From Pseudomonadota bacterium (GTDB lineage Bacteria; Pseudomonadota; Gammaproteobacteria; Burkholderiales; Burkholderiaceae_D), in the NCBI GenBank assembly GCA_021821365.1, contig JAKACN010000002.1, positions 1 to 57,500 on the forward strand: 57,500 nucleotides of DNA, in the 5' to 3' direction. Of this stretch, positions 46,129 to 54,654 are shown piece by piece. Numbering within the stretch: the stretch's first letter is position 1; every line of letters begins with the position of its first letter. The notes under the pieces were generated by a model. That model was not told the origin of the DNA, searched no databases, and saw only the letters and a list, made by a program, of their open reading frames with translations. The translations under genes were made by a program, and so were the position numbers.

Positions 46129-46695
46129 ATGGAAATCCTCGTTGCAGGACTCGTCGTGTTTCTCGGCATTCACCTCGTCCCCGCCGTGCCGGGCTTGCGC
46201 AATGCGCTGTTCAGATCGCTTGGCGAGAAAAAATACAAGGGCCTGTTCTCGCTGGTGTCGGCCATCGGCCTGGTGCTCATTGTCGCGGGATATGGCCGTG
46301 CGCCCGGCGAACCGCGCCTGTTCGATCCCTTCCCCGTCGCAATCCGGATTGCTCCCTTCGCGATCATGGTCAGCTTCGTGCTGTTCGCCGCCGCCAACAT
46401 GCGCACTTATATCCGTCGCGCCGTGCGGCATCCGCAACTGATCGGCCTCGGCATCTGGTCGGCCGTCCACCTGCTGGCGAACGGGGAGCTGAGAGCGACG
46501 GTGCTGTTCGGTGCATTCCTTGCCTATGCGGTCGTCGACCTGGCATCGGCCATCGCGCGACATGCCACCAAGAATTTCACGCCCGTGGCGCGCCAGGATG
46601 TGATGGCCATCGTCGGGGGCGTTGTGCTGGCGCTGATTGTGATGACCTTCCATCGCGCCTTGTTCGGTGTGCTGGCCGTGCCGTGGGGACGATGA
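46129..46695 (+). CDS. NnrU family integral membrane protein
   Basis: 188 aa with five to six membrane segments and the NnrU pattern: 'MEILVAGLVVFLGIHLVPAVPGLRNAL', 'YKGLFSLVSAIGLVLIVAGYG', 'RHPQLIGLGIWSAVHLLANGELR', 'FGAFLAYAVVDLASA'. NnrU proteins were named from denitrification gene clusters, but most homologues, like this one, are not next to nitrite or nitric oxide reductase genes. An isoprenoid/porphyrin-related enzyme relationship (15-cis-zeta-carotene isomerase) is known for the superfamily. AAGGAG precedes the ATG. It is convergent with lldR. Confidence 0.9.
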   Translation: MEILVAGLVVFLGIHLVPAVPGLRNALFRSLGEKKYKGLFSLVSAIGLVLIVAGYGRAPGEPRLFDPFPVAIRIAPFAIMVSFVLFAAANMRTYIRRAVRHPQLIGLGIWSAVHLLANGELRATVLFGAFLAYAVVDLASAIARHATKNFTPVARQDVMAIVGGVVLALIVMTFHRALFGVLAVPWGR

Positions 46696-46724
46696 GATGC
46701 AGTGGCGGAAGCCGGCGGCGCATC

Positions 46725-46740
46725 ACTGGTTGGACCAATT
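46725..46740. promoter_or_regulatory. LldR/PdhR-like operator at the 3' end of lldR
   Basis: ACTGGTTGGACCAATT matches the ATTGGT-N3-ACCAAT consensus of FadR-type (PdhR/LldR) regulators. It differs from the promoter-proximal site at 47485-47500 only in the central bases. It overlaps the lldR stop codon by one base and lies 744 bp from the other site. The position suggests an auxiliary site for looping or repression, or chance; see findings. Confidence 0.5.
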
Positions 46741-47456
46741 CACCTCTTACCTGCCGCCGGCACCAGGCGGGTGCGCACGTAATCGATGTGTGCCTGCATG
46801 GCGGTCCGGGCCTCCTCGGGGCGGCGCGCGCAAATGGCGTCGCATACACTGCGATGCTGCAGCAATAGCTGCTCGGGAATCGATACTTCCAGCTCGCGCA
46901 GGCCGGCGACATTGAGCGTAATGTGTTCGCGCAGCATGCTCATGATGCTGCTGTGCAGGTGCAGGAACATGCTGTTGCGCGAGGCCAGCGCGATCGCATC
47001 ATGCAGCCGGGCGTCGATACTGGATTCGGTCTCCTTGTCGTCGCTGTTGCGGGCGCGCTCCAACCCATCCATCAGGCCGCTGATGCGCTCGATATCCTCG
47101 GCGCTGCCGCGCAAAGCGGCGAAGTAAGCGGTCGCTCCTTCCAGCACCCGCCGGAACTCGAGCATGTCTTCCCGCACGGCCGGATGGTCGGCGATCAGCT
47201 GGCCCCACGGCGAGGCGATGCCGGTGCGCAGCTGGTCCGATACGAATACGCCGGCACCGCGGCGGCTGCGCACCAGGCCGCGCGCCGCGAGCCGCTGGAT
47301 CGCCTCGCGCACGGTGTTGCGCGACACCCCGTAGCGCTCGGCCATTTCCCGCTCCGCCGGGAGTCGCGCGTTGGCCGGAAAGCTGCCATCCAGCATCGCC
47401 GTCTCCAGCCGACGCATGACTTCCTCCACCCGCCCGCTCGCTTGCCTGCCGCCCAT
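46740..47456 (-). CDS. lldR: FadR/GntR-family regulator, probable lactate regulator LldR
   Basis: 238 aa from the ATG at 47456, chosen for CAGGAGACAGCA; the track's 47498 start lies in the operator. The N-terminal GntR winged HTH ('LPAEREMAERYGVSRNTVREAIQRLAARGLVRSRRGAGVFV') is followed by a helical FCD effector domain ('FRRVLEGATAYFAALRGS...RLHDAIALASRNSMFLHLH...HRSVCDAICARRPEEARTAMQAHIDYVR') with His/Asp metal-ligand candidates. The divergent neighbour is an L-lactate permease and the intergenic region contains a PdhR/LldR-type palindrome. It is therefore a repressor released by lactate, by analogy with LldR. The specific effector is inferred. Confidence 0.88.
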   Translation of the reverse strand: MGGRQASGRVEEVMRRLETAMLDGSFPANARLPAEREMAERYGVSRNTVREAIQRLAARGLVRSRRGAGVFVSDQLRTGIASPWGQLIADHPAVREDMLEFRRVLEGATAYFAALRGSAEDIERISGLMDGLERARNSDDKETESSIDARLHDAIALASRNSMFLHLHSSIMSMLREHITLNVAGLRELEVSIPEQLLLQHRSVCDAICARRPEEARTAMQAHIDYVRTRLVPAAGKR

Positions 47457-47484
47457 TGCTGTCTCCTGTGCCTGCCAGTGTTCG

Positions 47485-47500
47485 ACTGGTCCGACCAATT
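47485..47500. promoter_or_regulatory. LldR/PdhR-like operator upstream of lldR and lldP
   Basis: ACTGGTCCGACCAATT is a palindrome of the TGGT-N3-ACCA class. It lies 28 bp upstream of the lldR ATG and runs into the putative -35 box (TTGCGT) of the lldP promoter, so an LldR dimer bound here could repress both directions. Confidence 0.72.
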
Positions 47501-47529
47501 TGCGTCGTCCAGTCGTCTGCTGGGATTAT
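47500..47529 (+). promoter_or_regulatory. Predicted lldP promoter
   Basis: TTGCGT at 47500-47505, an 18-bp spacer and GATTAT at 47524-47529. The match to consensus is moderate and the spacing acceptable. The operator overlaps its -35 box. It would give a leader of about 220 nt before the permease. The remaining 230 bp to the lldP start hold one GCCTCG/CGAGGC inverted repeat (about 47560-47590) and no gene. Confidence 0.4.
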
Positions 47530-47756
47530 GCGGGCACAAAAAGAAATACGCAAAGACACGCCTCGACCGACGCCCTGCGGCGAGGCTCCCAGGAGACGAT
47601 TCACGGAACACCCCCATCCCCGCTGCGCCTTGCCACCCGGCTGAACCGCCGCGCCGACGCAATCGGCCGCGGAGCACATTCGACCGAGCCTCCGCGCAAG
47701 GACGCCCTACGCACCGATTCTTTAATTCATTGATTGATTTGCTGGAGGAGAGCTTC

Positions 47757-49415
47757 ATGGTTTGGCAACAGGTTTACGACCCATTCGGGAACATGGTCAT
47801 CTCGACCCTGCTGGCGGCGATACCAGTCGTGGTCATGCTGGTATCGCTGGGTTTTCTGCACATCAAGGCGCATCTCGCCGCCGGCCTCGGCCTGCTGGCG
47901 GCGTTCGTCGTCGCCGTGTTTGCATACGGCATGCCGGCGGCGATGGCGGGCAAGGCGGCCCTGCTCGGCGGCTTCACCGGCCTGCTGCCGATCGGCTGGA
48001 TCGTGCTCAACATCATCTTCCTGCAGCAACTGTCGGAGCAGAACGGCAGCTTCAAGGTCCTGCAATCGTCGCTGTCGGGCATCACCGATGACCGCCGCCT
48101 GCAACTGCTGCTGATCGCATTCTGCTTCGGCGCATTCTTCGAGGGCGCGGCCGGCTTCGGCACGCCGGTCGCCGTGACCGCCGGCATCCTGATCGGGCTG
48201 GGTTTTTCGCCGCTGGCCGCATCGGGCCTGAGCCTGATCGCCAATACCGCGCCGGTGGCCTTTGGCGCGCTGGGCACGCCGGTCATTACGCTGGCCAAGG
48301 TGCACGGCTACGATCTGATGGACGTGACCGCGATGATCGGCCGCCAGCTGCCGTTCTTCTCGTTGCTGGTGCCGTTCTGGCTGATCTGGGCCTTCGCCGG
48401 GCGCAAGGCGATGATGGAGATATGGCCGGCGCTGCTGGTGACGGGCCTGTCGTTTGCCATTCCCCAGTACCTGGTATCCAACTTCATCGGCCCGGAACTG
48501 GTCGACATCATCGCGGCGATCGTGTCGATGGTCTCGCTGATCCTGTTCCTGCGCGTGTGGCAGCCGAAAAAGATCTGGCTCTCGCCCAACCTGAAAGGCC
48601 ACGAGAACGATGGCGGCCACGTATCCGCCCCCGAGCCTGTCCAGCACTACTCGCGCGCAGAACTGGTTCGCGCATGGACGCCGTGGGCCATCCTGACCGG
48701 CTTCGTGTTCGTCTGGGGCCTGCCCCCGGTGAAGACCTTCCTGGACAAGGTTTTCGTCGCCAAGTTTCCCATCGACGGCCTGCACAACCTGATCATGAAG
48801 ATGCCGCCGGTGGTGCCGAAGGCGCATCCGGAAGCCGCGGTCTATGTGCTCAACCTGCTCTCCGCCACCGGCACCGGCATCCTGCTGGCAGCCATCGTCG
48901 GCGCGCTGGTCATGAAATACAGGCCGGTCGAGATCGTGCGCACGTTCGGTCGCACCTTCTGGCTGGTGCGCTATTCGCTGATCACGATCGTGCTGATGCT
49001 GGCGCTCGGCACGCTGACGCGTTTTTCCGGCACCGACACCACGCTCGGCCTGGCCTTCGCCAACAGCGGCGTGCTGTATCCCTTCTTCGGCACCCTGATG
49101 GGATGGCTGGGGGTGAGCATGACCGGTTCCGACACCGCATCGAACGTGCTGTTCGGCGGCATGCAGCGCGTGGCGGCCGAGCAGCTCGGCCTGTCGCCCA
49201 ACCTGATGGGCGCCGCCAACAGCTCCGGCGGCGTGATGGGCAAGATGATCGATGCGCAATCCATCGTGGTGGCGTCCACCGCCACCCGCTGGTTCAACCA
49301 CGAAGGCGACATCCTGCGCTATGTGTTCTTCCACTCGATCGCACTCGCCTCCCTGGTTGGCCTGTTCGTGACATTGCAGGCATACGTCTGGCCCTTCAGC
49401 GCCATGGTCAAGTAA
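47757..49415 (+). CDS. lldP: L-lactate permease (LctP family)
   Basis: 552 aa, the typical length for LctP family transporters with about twelve to fourteen membrane segments. Family motifs: 'MVWQQVYDPFGNMVISTLLAAIPVVVMLV', 'FGAFFEGAAGFGTPVAVTAGIL', 'NTAPVAFGALGTPVITLAKV', 'GVSMTGSDTASNVLFGGMQ', 'GAANSSGGVMGKMIDAQSIVVAS'. It imports lactate (or glycolate) with protons. The ATG at 47757 has GGAGGAG; the track's 830 aa start runs back through lldR antisense. Divergent lldR and downstream usp complete the module. No lactate dehydrogenase gene is present in the window. Confidence 0.95.
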   Translation: MVWQQVYDPFGNMVISTLLAAIPVVVMLVSLGFLHIKAHLAAGLGLLAAFVVAVFAYGMPAAMAGKAALLGGFTGLLPIGWIVLNIIFLQQLSEQNGSFKVLQSSLSGITDDRRLQLLLIAFCFGAFFEGAAGFGTPVAVTAGILIGLGFSPLAASGLSLIANTAPVAFGALGTPVITLAKVHGYDLMDVTAMIGRQLPFFSLLVPFWLIWAFAGRKAMMEIWPALLVTGLSFAIPQYLVSNFIGPELVDIIAAIVSMVSLILFLRVWQPKKIWLSPNLKGHENDGGHVSAPEPVQHYSRAELVRAWTPWAILTGFVFVWGLPPVKTFLDKVFVAKFPIDGLHNLIMKMPPVVPKAHPEAAVYVLNLLSATGTGILLAAIVGALVMKYRPVEIVRTFGRTFWLVRYSLITIVLMLALGTLTRFSGTDTTLGLAFANSGVLYPFFGTLMGWLGVSMTGSDTASNVLFGGMQRVAAEQLGLSPNLMGAANSSGGVMGKMIDAQSIVVASTATRWFNHEGDILRYVFFHSIALASLVGLFVTLQAYVWPFSAMVK

Positions 49416-49430
49416 GCAAGGAGAAAAACA

Positions 49431-49883
49431 ATGAGCAAGCGTATTTTTGTCGCCATCGACGATAGCAGCACGTCGCAGAAGGCGCTGGATGAAGCGGTCC
49501 GCCTGGCCAGTGCGCTGGGTGCGGACCTGTGCATTGCAACGGCCATCGACGAAGGCCCGTTGATGCAGCACGGGATGGGGCTCGGCTCCTTTGTCGACGT
49601 CGACAAGGTCAAGATGGAGATGCGCGAAGTCGGCATGACGCTGCTCGATCAGGCAGTCGCCAGCGCGACCGCGGCGGGCTGCCGGGCCGAGCGCATGCTG
49701 ATCGAACCTTCCCAGCGCAGGGTTGCGGAAATGATCGCCGAGGCAGCCAGCCAATGGCATGCCGATCTGGTCGTCGTCGGCACGCACGGCCGGCGCGGAT
49801 TCGAACGCATGCTGGTCGGCAGCGTTGCCGAGAACCTGGTTCGCATCGCCACGACATCACTGATGCTTGTCCGGGAGAATTGA
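49431..49883 (+). CDS. Universal stress protein family protein
   Basis: 150 aa UspA-type protein. It has the ATP-binding form of the family: 'VAIDDSSTSQKALDEAVRLA' at the N-terminus and the G-2x-G-9x-G-S motif 'GTHGRRGFERMLVGSVAENLV' near residues 120-140. GGAGAAAAACA precedes the ATG, 15 bp after the lldP stop, so it is co-transcribed with the permease. A Usp next to a transporter or metabolic enzyme gene is common; its molecular role here is unknown. Confidence 0.93.
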   Translation: MSKRIFVAIDDSSTSQKALDEAVRLASALGADLCIATAIDEGPLMQHGMGLGSFVDVDKVKMEMREVGMTLLDQAVASATAAGCRAERMLIEPSQRRVAEMIAEAASQWHADLVVVGTHGRRGFERMLVGSVAENLVRIATTSLMLVREN

Positions 49884-49920
49884 GCCGGGCAGGGAGGTCC
49901 CGTCCCGTTGCGGCGAGGAT

Positions 49921-49958
49921 CCGGCATTCGCCGTCAGGTTGCCCATGGCGAATGTCGG
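49921..49958. promoter_or_regulatory. Inverted repeat upstream of the TonB-system operon
   Basis: CCGGCATTCGCC (49921-49932) and GGCGAATGTCGG (49947-49958) form a 12-bp inverted repeat (one G.U) around 14 nt. It overlaps the spacer of a predicted promoter: TTGCCC at 49939-49944, 18-bp spacer, TAATAT at 49963-49968. It could be an operator for the downstream operon or the usp terminator. No T-tract follows, which favours the operator reading. Confidence 0.5.
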
Positions 49959-49974
49959 ATGTTAATATCATGCA

Positions 49975-50373
49975 ATGGGGATGAATCTTTTGACGCGCCG
50001 GATCGCTGCCTGGATCGCATGTTTTGCGGTCCTGCTGGCAGCGCTCGCGCCGTCGATTTCCCATGCCATTTCCGCAGCGCGGGATGCTTCCGATCCGTGG
50101 GGCGACATCTGCTCGCAGACCGGCTACCAGCAGGTCCACACGCACGGCGGGCACCACCACTCGGCGCCCTCTCCGCTCAAGAAAGGCCTGCACTTCGAAC
50201 ACTGCCCGTTCTGCTTCACCCATGGCGGATCGGTCGGCCTTCCGCCCGTCGCGGCCATGTCGCTGCCGGTCGTCACTGCCACGCAGGAACGGCCATTTCT
50301 CTACTACCAGTCCCCGCGCCCGCTGTTCATCTGGGCCGCAGCGCAATCCCGCGCGCCTCCTTTCATTTCCTGA
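49975..50373 (+). CDS. DUF2946 family secreted protein
   Basis: 132 aa. The N-terminal signal or membrane segment 'RRIAAWIACFAVLLAALAPSISHA' precedes a His/Cys-rich exported region: 'HTHGGHHHS' at about residues 55-63 and 'HFEHCPFCFTHGG' at about 73-85. That is the DUF2946 pattern, which often occurs near TonB receptors and copper genes. The His and CxxC residues suggest metal binding (inference). The -10 box ends 6 bp before the ATG and no Shine-Dalgarno is present, so the mRNA may be leaderless. An in-frame ATG at 49981 is the alternative. Probable first gene of the TonB-system operon. Confidence 0.75.
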   Translation: MGMNLLTRRIAAWIACFAVLLAALAPSISHAISAARDASDPWGDICSQTGYQQVHTHGGHHHSAPSPLKKGLHFEHCPFCFTHGGSVGLPPVAAMSLPVVTATQERPFLYYQSPRPLFIWAAAQSRAPPFIS

Positions 50374-50588
50374 TTTCCGCCGTTGCCGGTAGCGGTGCGT
50401 AAGCACCGGCTGCCGCTCGCTGCAAGACGTGGCCGGACTGCATCGTCCATCGCTTGCGCGCGCGCCTATCGCATTTCGCGGCCTGTCCGCCGTCATGCGA
50501 CTGCCCGCCGCGCGGCATGCACGCGCCGCCGGCGACGTTCCGGCCGGCACACGCATTGATTTCAGCGCCAGATACCTGTGAGGTTTCA

Positions 50589-51293
50589 ATGATCGTCAGA
50601 CCATTCGTCTTCGATAGCAAGGAGCACGCGTCACGCACGTCGCATGCCGCGCACATCGGCACCTTCGGCATCGCCCTCGGCCTGCATGTCGCGCTTGCGG
50701 CATGGGTGTCGCAGGCAAGATTCGACACACCGTCCAGGCCAGTTCCGGTCCGGATGGAAGTGCGCACCATCGCGATGTCCATGCAACGGCAGGAAGTTTC
50801 GGTGCCCGTCGCGCAGCAGCCGAAGCCGCTTCCGCAAGCGGCGCGACCCGATGCTCGCCCCATCGTCCGGCACATTCCGACGCCCCCGCAAACCGCGCCG
50901 GCGGCAGCACCTAAAGCCGAATCCGCGCCGGCAAGCCTCACTACCGCCCCACAGGCATCGCCTGCCAGGGAAGAGGCCGTCCCCGCTCCGGTTGTTGCGC
51001 CTGCTCCAGTGACCGCTGCGCGTTTCGATGCCGACTACCTGCAAAATCCGCCCCCGGCATTTCCCATGCTGTCCCGCAAATTGCATGAAGAAGGAAAGGT
51101 GTTGCTGCTGGTGCAGGTGTCCGCCCGCGGCGAAGCTGGCGCGATCCAGATCAAGCAGAGCAGCGGCTATCCACGCCTCGACGACGCCGCCATCAGTGCG
51201 GTCCGCACATGGCGATTCATCCCTGCGCGCCGGGGTACGGAGCCCGTCGCCAGCAGCGTCGTCGTGCCGCTGGTCTTCCGCCTCGACAGCTAA
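50589..51293 (+). CDS. tonB: Energy transducer TonB
   Basis: 234 aa from the ATG at 50589 ('MIVRPFVFDSKEHASRTSHAAHIGTF'). One N-terminal membrane anchor ('IGTFGIALGLHVALAAWV', about residues 23-40) is followed by a Pro/Ala-rich periplasmic spacer (about 75-150) and a C-terminal TonB domain ('PPPAFPMLSRKLHEEGKVLLLVQVSARGEAGAIQIKQSSGYPRLDDAAISAVRTWRFIPAR' pattern). It couples the ExbB/ExbD proton channel to the receptor encoded 34 bp downstream. Its position in the operon indicates a dedicated rather than global TonB. The track start at 50454 is not supported by a ribosome site. Confidence 0.92.
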   Translation: MIVRPFVFDSKEHASRTSHAAHIGTFGIALGLHVALAAWVSQARFDTPSRPVPVRMEVRTIAMSMQRQEVSVPVAQQPKPLPQAARPDARPIVRHIPTPPQTAPAAAPKAESAPASLTTAPQASPAREEAVPAPVVAPAPVTAARFDADYLQNPPPAFPMLSRKLHEEGKVLLLVQVSARGEAGAIQIKQSSGYPRLDDAAISAVRTWRFIPARRGTEPVASSVVVPLVFRLDS

Positions 51294-51327
51294 CCGCATT
51301 CAACGAATTCAAACCAGGAAATACAAA

Positions 51328-53454
51328 ATGAAAGCCACCTATCCACCTCTCCATCTCGCCCTGATGGCCGCCTTGGCGGGATCGGGCAACACTGCCGTCG
51401 CGGCAAGCGAAGCGCCGGTGCTCGACGAAGTCGTCGTCAGCGGATCGCGCGCGGCGACGAAACTGAACGACACGCCGCAAGCCATCGGCGTCGTGAAAGA
51501 AGAAGCCCTGAAACGCGACAAGCCCAAGACCATGGGCGAGGTCATCAATCGCATTCCGGGCGTCTACTGGAACGACCTGGGCAATGAACAGCACAGCATG
51601 GGCATTCGCCAGCCGATCAGCACCAACGCGGTGTACCAGTACCTCGAAGACGGCATCCCGATTCGTCCGCTGGGCGTGTTCAACCACAATTCACTCAACG
51701 AAATGAATCTTGCCGGCACCGACAGCGTGGAGGTGGTGAAGGGGCCGGCCTCCTCGCTGTACGGCAGCAATGCGGTCGGCGGCGCCGTCAATTTCCTGAC
51801 CGCCGCACCGTCGCCCACGCCGACTGCCAGCGTGGGCGTGCGCCACGACGACACCGCCGGCTTCACGCGGTATGACACGTCCGCCAGCAACACCTGGGGG
51901 CCGCTCGGCCTGCGCTTCTCGCATTACAGCTCGCGCCGCACGCGCGACAACTGGCAGGAGTACAGCAATGGCAGCAAGGATTCCTTCTCGCTGCGCGGCG
52001 ACTATGCCTTGAGCGTTTCGTCGCAACTGCGCGCCACGCTGGTGCACACCGACCTCGACTCGGCCATGACCGGCAGCCTGTTCGAGAACGATTACCGCGC
52101 CAATCCCGGCAAGAGCCTCAACACCTTCACCTATCGCAAGGACAAGACCACGCGCGCCAACCTGGCGTGGGAAGGAGAGACGACGCACAACGGACTGACC
52201 ACCGTCACGCTGTTCAGCCGCAGGAACGACCATGGGCAGATCCCGAGCTATACGATCGGCAGCTGCGTGGGCAGCACCTGCAAGGGCACGATCAACAACA
52301 ATCATGTCGATTCGCTCGGGCTCGATGTGAAGCACCAGCAGGAATTCGACTGGCTGGCATCGCGCCTCATCGCCGGCGTGTACATCGACCGGAGCGACAA
52401 TCCCTATGTCAGCGACAATCTGAACATCACGCGCGATCCGGTGAGCGGACGATATGTCAGCTACACGCTCTCCAGCGCGACCGACCCAAAGGGCGTGCGC
52501 GACTTCCAGGCCGACATCGACAACGTGGCGGCCTTCGCACAATGGGAGCTGTCGCCGTTGGCACGGACGCGCGTCGTCGCGGGCGGGCGCATCGATACCA
52601 TCCGCTACGACTACCACAACAAGCTTTCGCCGGCAGGCAGCGTCAATTTCGGCGCACCGGACGAAGCGCGCAGTTTTTCCCACTTTAGTCCGAAGATCGG
52701 CGCCACCTATGCGCTCAGCAAGGACGCCAGCGTCTATAGCAACATCAGCGAAGGCTTCACGCCGCCGGAGGTGCTGCAGTTATATGGCAAGACCGGCATT
52801 CCCAACCTGAAGCCGTCCACCTACGACAACTACGAGCTCGGCCTGCGCATGGCCTTCCTGAACGGCGCGCTCAAGCTCGATTCGGCGCTGTACCGCCTCG
52901 ACGGGCGCGACACGCTGGTGAACTACACCGTCTCTCCCGGCAACACCGAATACCGCAACGCCGGCAGCACGCGCAGCCAGGGCCTGGAACTTGGCCTCAC
53001 TTATGACGCCGGCGCAGTCGATGCGCGTTTCGGCACCACGATCGCCTCGCATCGCTTCCGCAGGTATCAGGTCTCCGGCACGCTGGATTACAGCGGCAAG
53101 GACATGCCGCAGGCGCCGCGCGACATCACGACTGCCGAGCTCGGCTACAAGCCGATGGCCGGCGCGCGCATTGCGCTGGAGCTGGTGCACCAGGGCGAGT
53201 ACTGGATGGACAACGCCAACACCGTGAGGTATCCGGGCCACACGCTGCTCAATCTGCGCGGCCGCTACCAGTTCGCGAAGGGATGGGAGGCCTGGCTGCA
53301 GGCGCGCAACCTGGCCGACAGGCGTTATGCGGACTCCGCGTCGAGTTCCTACTCGGGCGTCGGCGCCTATTCGCCGAACACGCAAAACCAGTACACGCCC
53401 GGCGCGCCGCGCAGCGTGATGATCGGCCTGGCCTACACCTACGGCGCCCCATAA
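51328..53454 (+). CDS. TonB-dependent outer-membrane receptor
   Basis: 708 aa from the ATG at 51328 (CCAGGAAATACAAA). A signal peptide ('LALMAALAGSGNTAVAA') is followed by the TonB box region 'LDEVVVSGSRA' and the plug ('GEVINRIPGVYWNDLGNEQHSMGIRQP', 'VEVVKGPASSLYGSNAVGGAVNFLT'). A 22-strand-type barrel follows, with 'NISEGFTPPEVLQLYGK', 'NLKPSTYDNYELGLR' and 'QARNLADRRYADSASSSYSG'. It ends in 'YTYGAP', three residues beyond the usual terminal aromatic. An external loop contains 'GSCVGSTCKG', a likely disulphide. Substrate unknown: the context suggests a metal complex, and catecholate siderophore-type receptors are the closest style. Confidence 0.93.
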   Translation: MKATYPPLHLALMAALAGSGNTAVAASEAPVLDEVVVSGSRAATKLNDTPQAIGVVKEEALKRDKPKTMGEVINRIPGVYWNDLGNEQHSMGIRQPISTNAVYQYLEDGIPIRPLGVFNHNSLNEMNLAGTDSVEVVKGPASSLYGSNAVGGAVNFLTAAPSPTPTASVGVRHDDTAGFTRYDTSASNTWGPLGLRFSHYSSRRTRDNWQEYSNGSKDSFSLRGDYALSVSSQLRATLVHTDLDSAMTGSLFENDYRANPGKSLNTFTYRKDKTTRANLAWEGETTHNGLTTVTLFSRRNDHGQIPSYTIGSCVGSTCKGTINNNHVDSLGLDVKHQQEFDWLASRLIAGVYIDRSDNPYVSDNLNITRDPVSGRYVSYTLSSATDPKGVRDFQADIDNVAAFAQWELSPLARTRVVAGGRIDTIRYDYHNKLSPAGSVNFGAPDEARSFSHFSPKIGATYALSKDASVYSNISEGFTPPEVLQLYGKTGIPNLKPSTYDNYELGLRMAFLNGALKLDSALYRLDGRDTLVNYTVSPGNTEYRNAGSTRSQGLELGLTYDAGAVDARFGTTIASHRFRRYQVSGTLDYSGKDMPQAPRDITTAELGYKPMAGARIALELVHQGEYWMDNANTVRYPGHTLLNLRGRYQFAKGWEAWLQARNLADRRYADSASSSYSGVGAYSPNTQNQYTPGAPRSVMIGLAYTYGAP

Positions 53455-53478
53455 CGTCACCAGGAAAGGAGTTGCATC

Positions 53479-54216
53479 GTGAATGAAAAACTCGGAATCG
53501 CCCACTTCTGGGCACAAGGCGATGCCATATCGCACGGCGTCGCCCTCGCGCTGCTGCTGATGTCCGTCGTCAGCTGGACCATCATCATCGGCAAGGTCGT
53601 CGCGCAGCTGCGCGCCCGCGCATCGATCATGGCTGCCATGCAGTCGTTCTGGAATGCGTCCTCGCGCACGCAGGCATTGGAGACGATGCGCAAGGACGAC
53701 AGGACCGGCGTCTTCGCGATGGTCGCAACGGATGCGGTGCTGGCTGCACAGGCATGGGAAGAGAGGGCGGAAAACGGGATCAATACCGGCGGCGTGGATG
53801 CCGGCGAGTTCATCGGGCGCACGCTACAGCAATCGACGCTGCTCGCGCAGGCGCGCGTCGAACGCGGCCTGACCTTCCTCGCCTCGGTGGGATCGACCGC
53901 GCCCTTCGTCGGCCTGTTCGGTACGGTGTGGGGCATCTACCACGCGCTGGTCGGGCTGTCCGGCGCCACGCAGGTGGTGCTGGACAAGGTGGCCGGTCCG
54001 GTGGGCGAGGCGCTGATCATGACGGCGGCGGGCCTGTTCGTCGCGATTCCGGCCGTGCTCGCCTATAACGCGTTCACCCGCGCCAATCGCCTGGTGCTGG
54101 CGCAGCTCGACGGCTTCGCGCACAGCCTGCATGCCTGGCTGGTGGCCGGCGTGCGGCTCGACGGGCAGGCGCGTGCCGCCACAGTGACGGCATTGCACGC
54201 GGCGCAAGCGCATTGA
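53479..54216 (+). CDS. exbB: MotA/TolQ/ExbB proton channel family protein
   Basis: 245 aa inner-membrane subunit of the Ton motor. Three membrane segments: about residues 15-35 ('HGVALALLLMSVVSWTIIIG'), 130-155 ('GLTFLASVGSTAPFVGLFGTVWGIYHAL') and 170-195 ('AGPVGEALIMTAAGLFVAIPAVLAYNA'), the last two being the conserved TolQ/ExbB core. The start is GTG at 53479, with AAAGGAG upstream. It is 24 bp after the receptor and 9 bp before exbD, clearly the same operon. Confidence 0.93.
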   Translation: MNEKLGIAHFWAQGDAISHGVALALLLMSVVSWTIIIGKVVAQLRARASIMAAMQSFWNASSRTQALETMRKDDRTGVFAMVATDAVLAAQAWEERAENGINTGGVDAGEFIGRTLQQSTLLAQARVERGLTFLASVGSTAPFVGLFGTVWGIYHALVGLSGATQVVLDKVAGPVGEALIMTAAGLFVAIPAVLAYNAFTRANRLVLAQLDGFAHSLHAWLVAGVRLDGQARAATVTALHAAQAH

Positions 54217-54225
54217 GGAGCGGCC

Positions 54226-54654
54226 ATGGCATTCAACAACAAACCCAACAGCGGCGGCATGGCGCAGCCGATGGCGGAAATCAACACCACGCCACTGGTG
54301 GATGTGATGCTGGTGCTGCTGGTGATTTTCATCATCACCGCGCCGCTCTTCAACCAGGCGATTCCGATCGATCTTCCGCGCGTCGATGCCGGTCGCGTCG
54401 ACGACAAGCCGCGCATGGTGCAGGTGGCGCTCGATGCCGAAGGCAAGATCTTCGTCGACGGCAAGGAGGTGCCTTTCACCGCGCTGGATGAGCGGCTGCA
54501 TGCGATGGCGGGAACGCCCGCGCTGGAGATGCACCTGCGTGCCGACCGTGGCACGCGCTACGATCGGGTCGCCGCCATCATGGCCGCGGCGCAAAAGAAC
54601 GGCATCAGCAGGATTGCTTTCGTGACGGAGGGAGAAGACCATGCGCATCAATAA
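54226..54654 (+). CDS. exbD: Biopolymer transport protein ExbD/TolR
   Basis: 142 aa with one membrane helix ('INTTPLVDVMLVLLVIFIITAPLFNQA') carrying the conserved proton-pathway Asp (D26), followed by a periplasmic domain ('IPIDLPRV', 'VQVALDAEGKIFVDGKEV'). It partners ExbB in powering TonB. GAGGAGCGGCC precedes the ATG. Its end overlaps the Asp-box gene by 14 bp, which ties that secreted protein to the Ton system. Confidence 0.94.
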   Translation: MAFNNKPNSGGMAQPMAEINTTPLVDVMLVLLVIFIITAPLFNQAIPIDLPRVDAGRVDDKPRMVQVALDAEGKIFVDGKEVPFTALDERLHAMAGTPALEMHLRADRGTRYDRVAAIMAAAQKNGISRIAFVTEGEDHAHQ

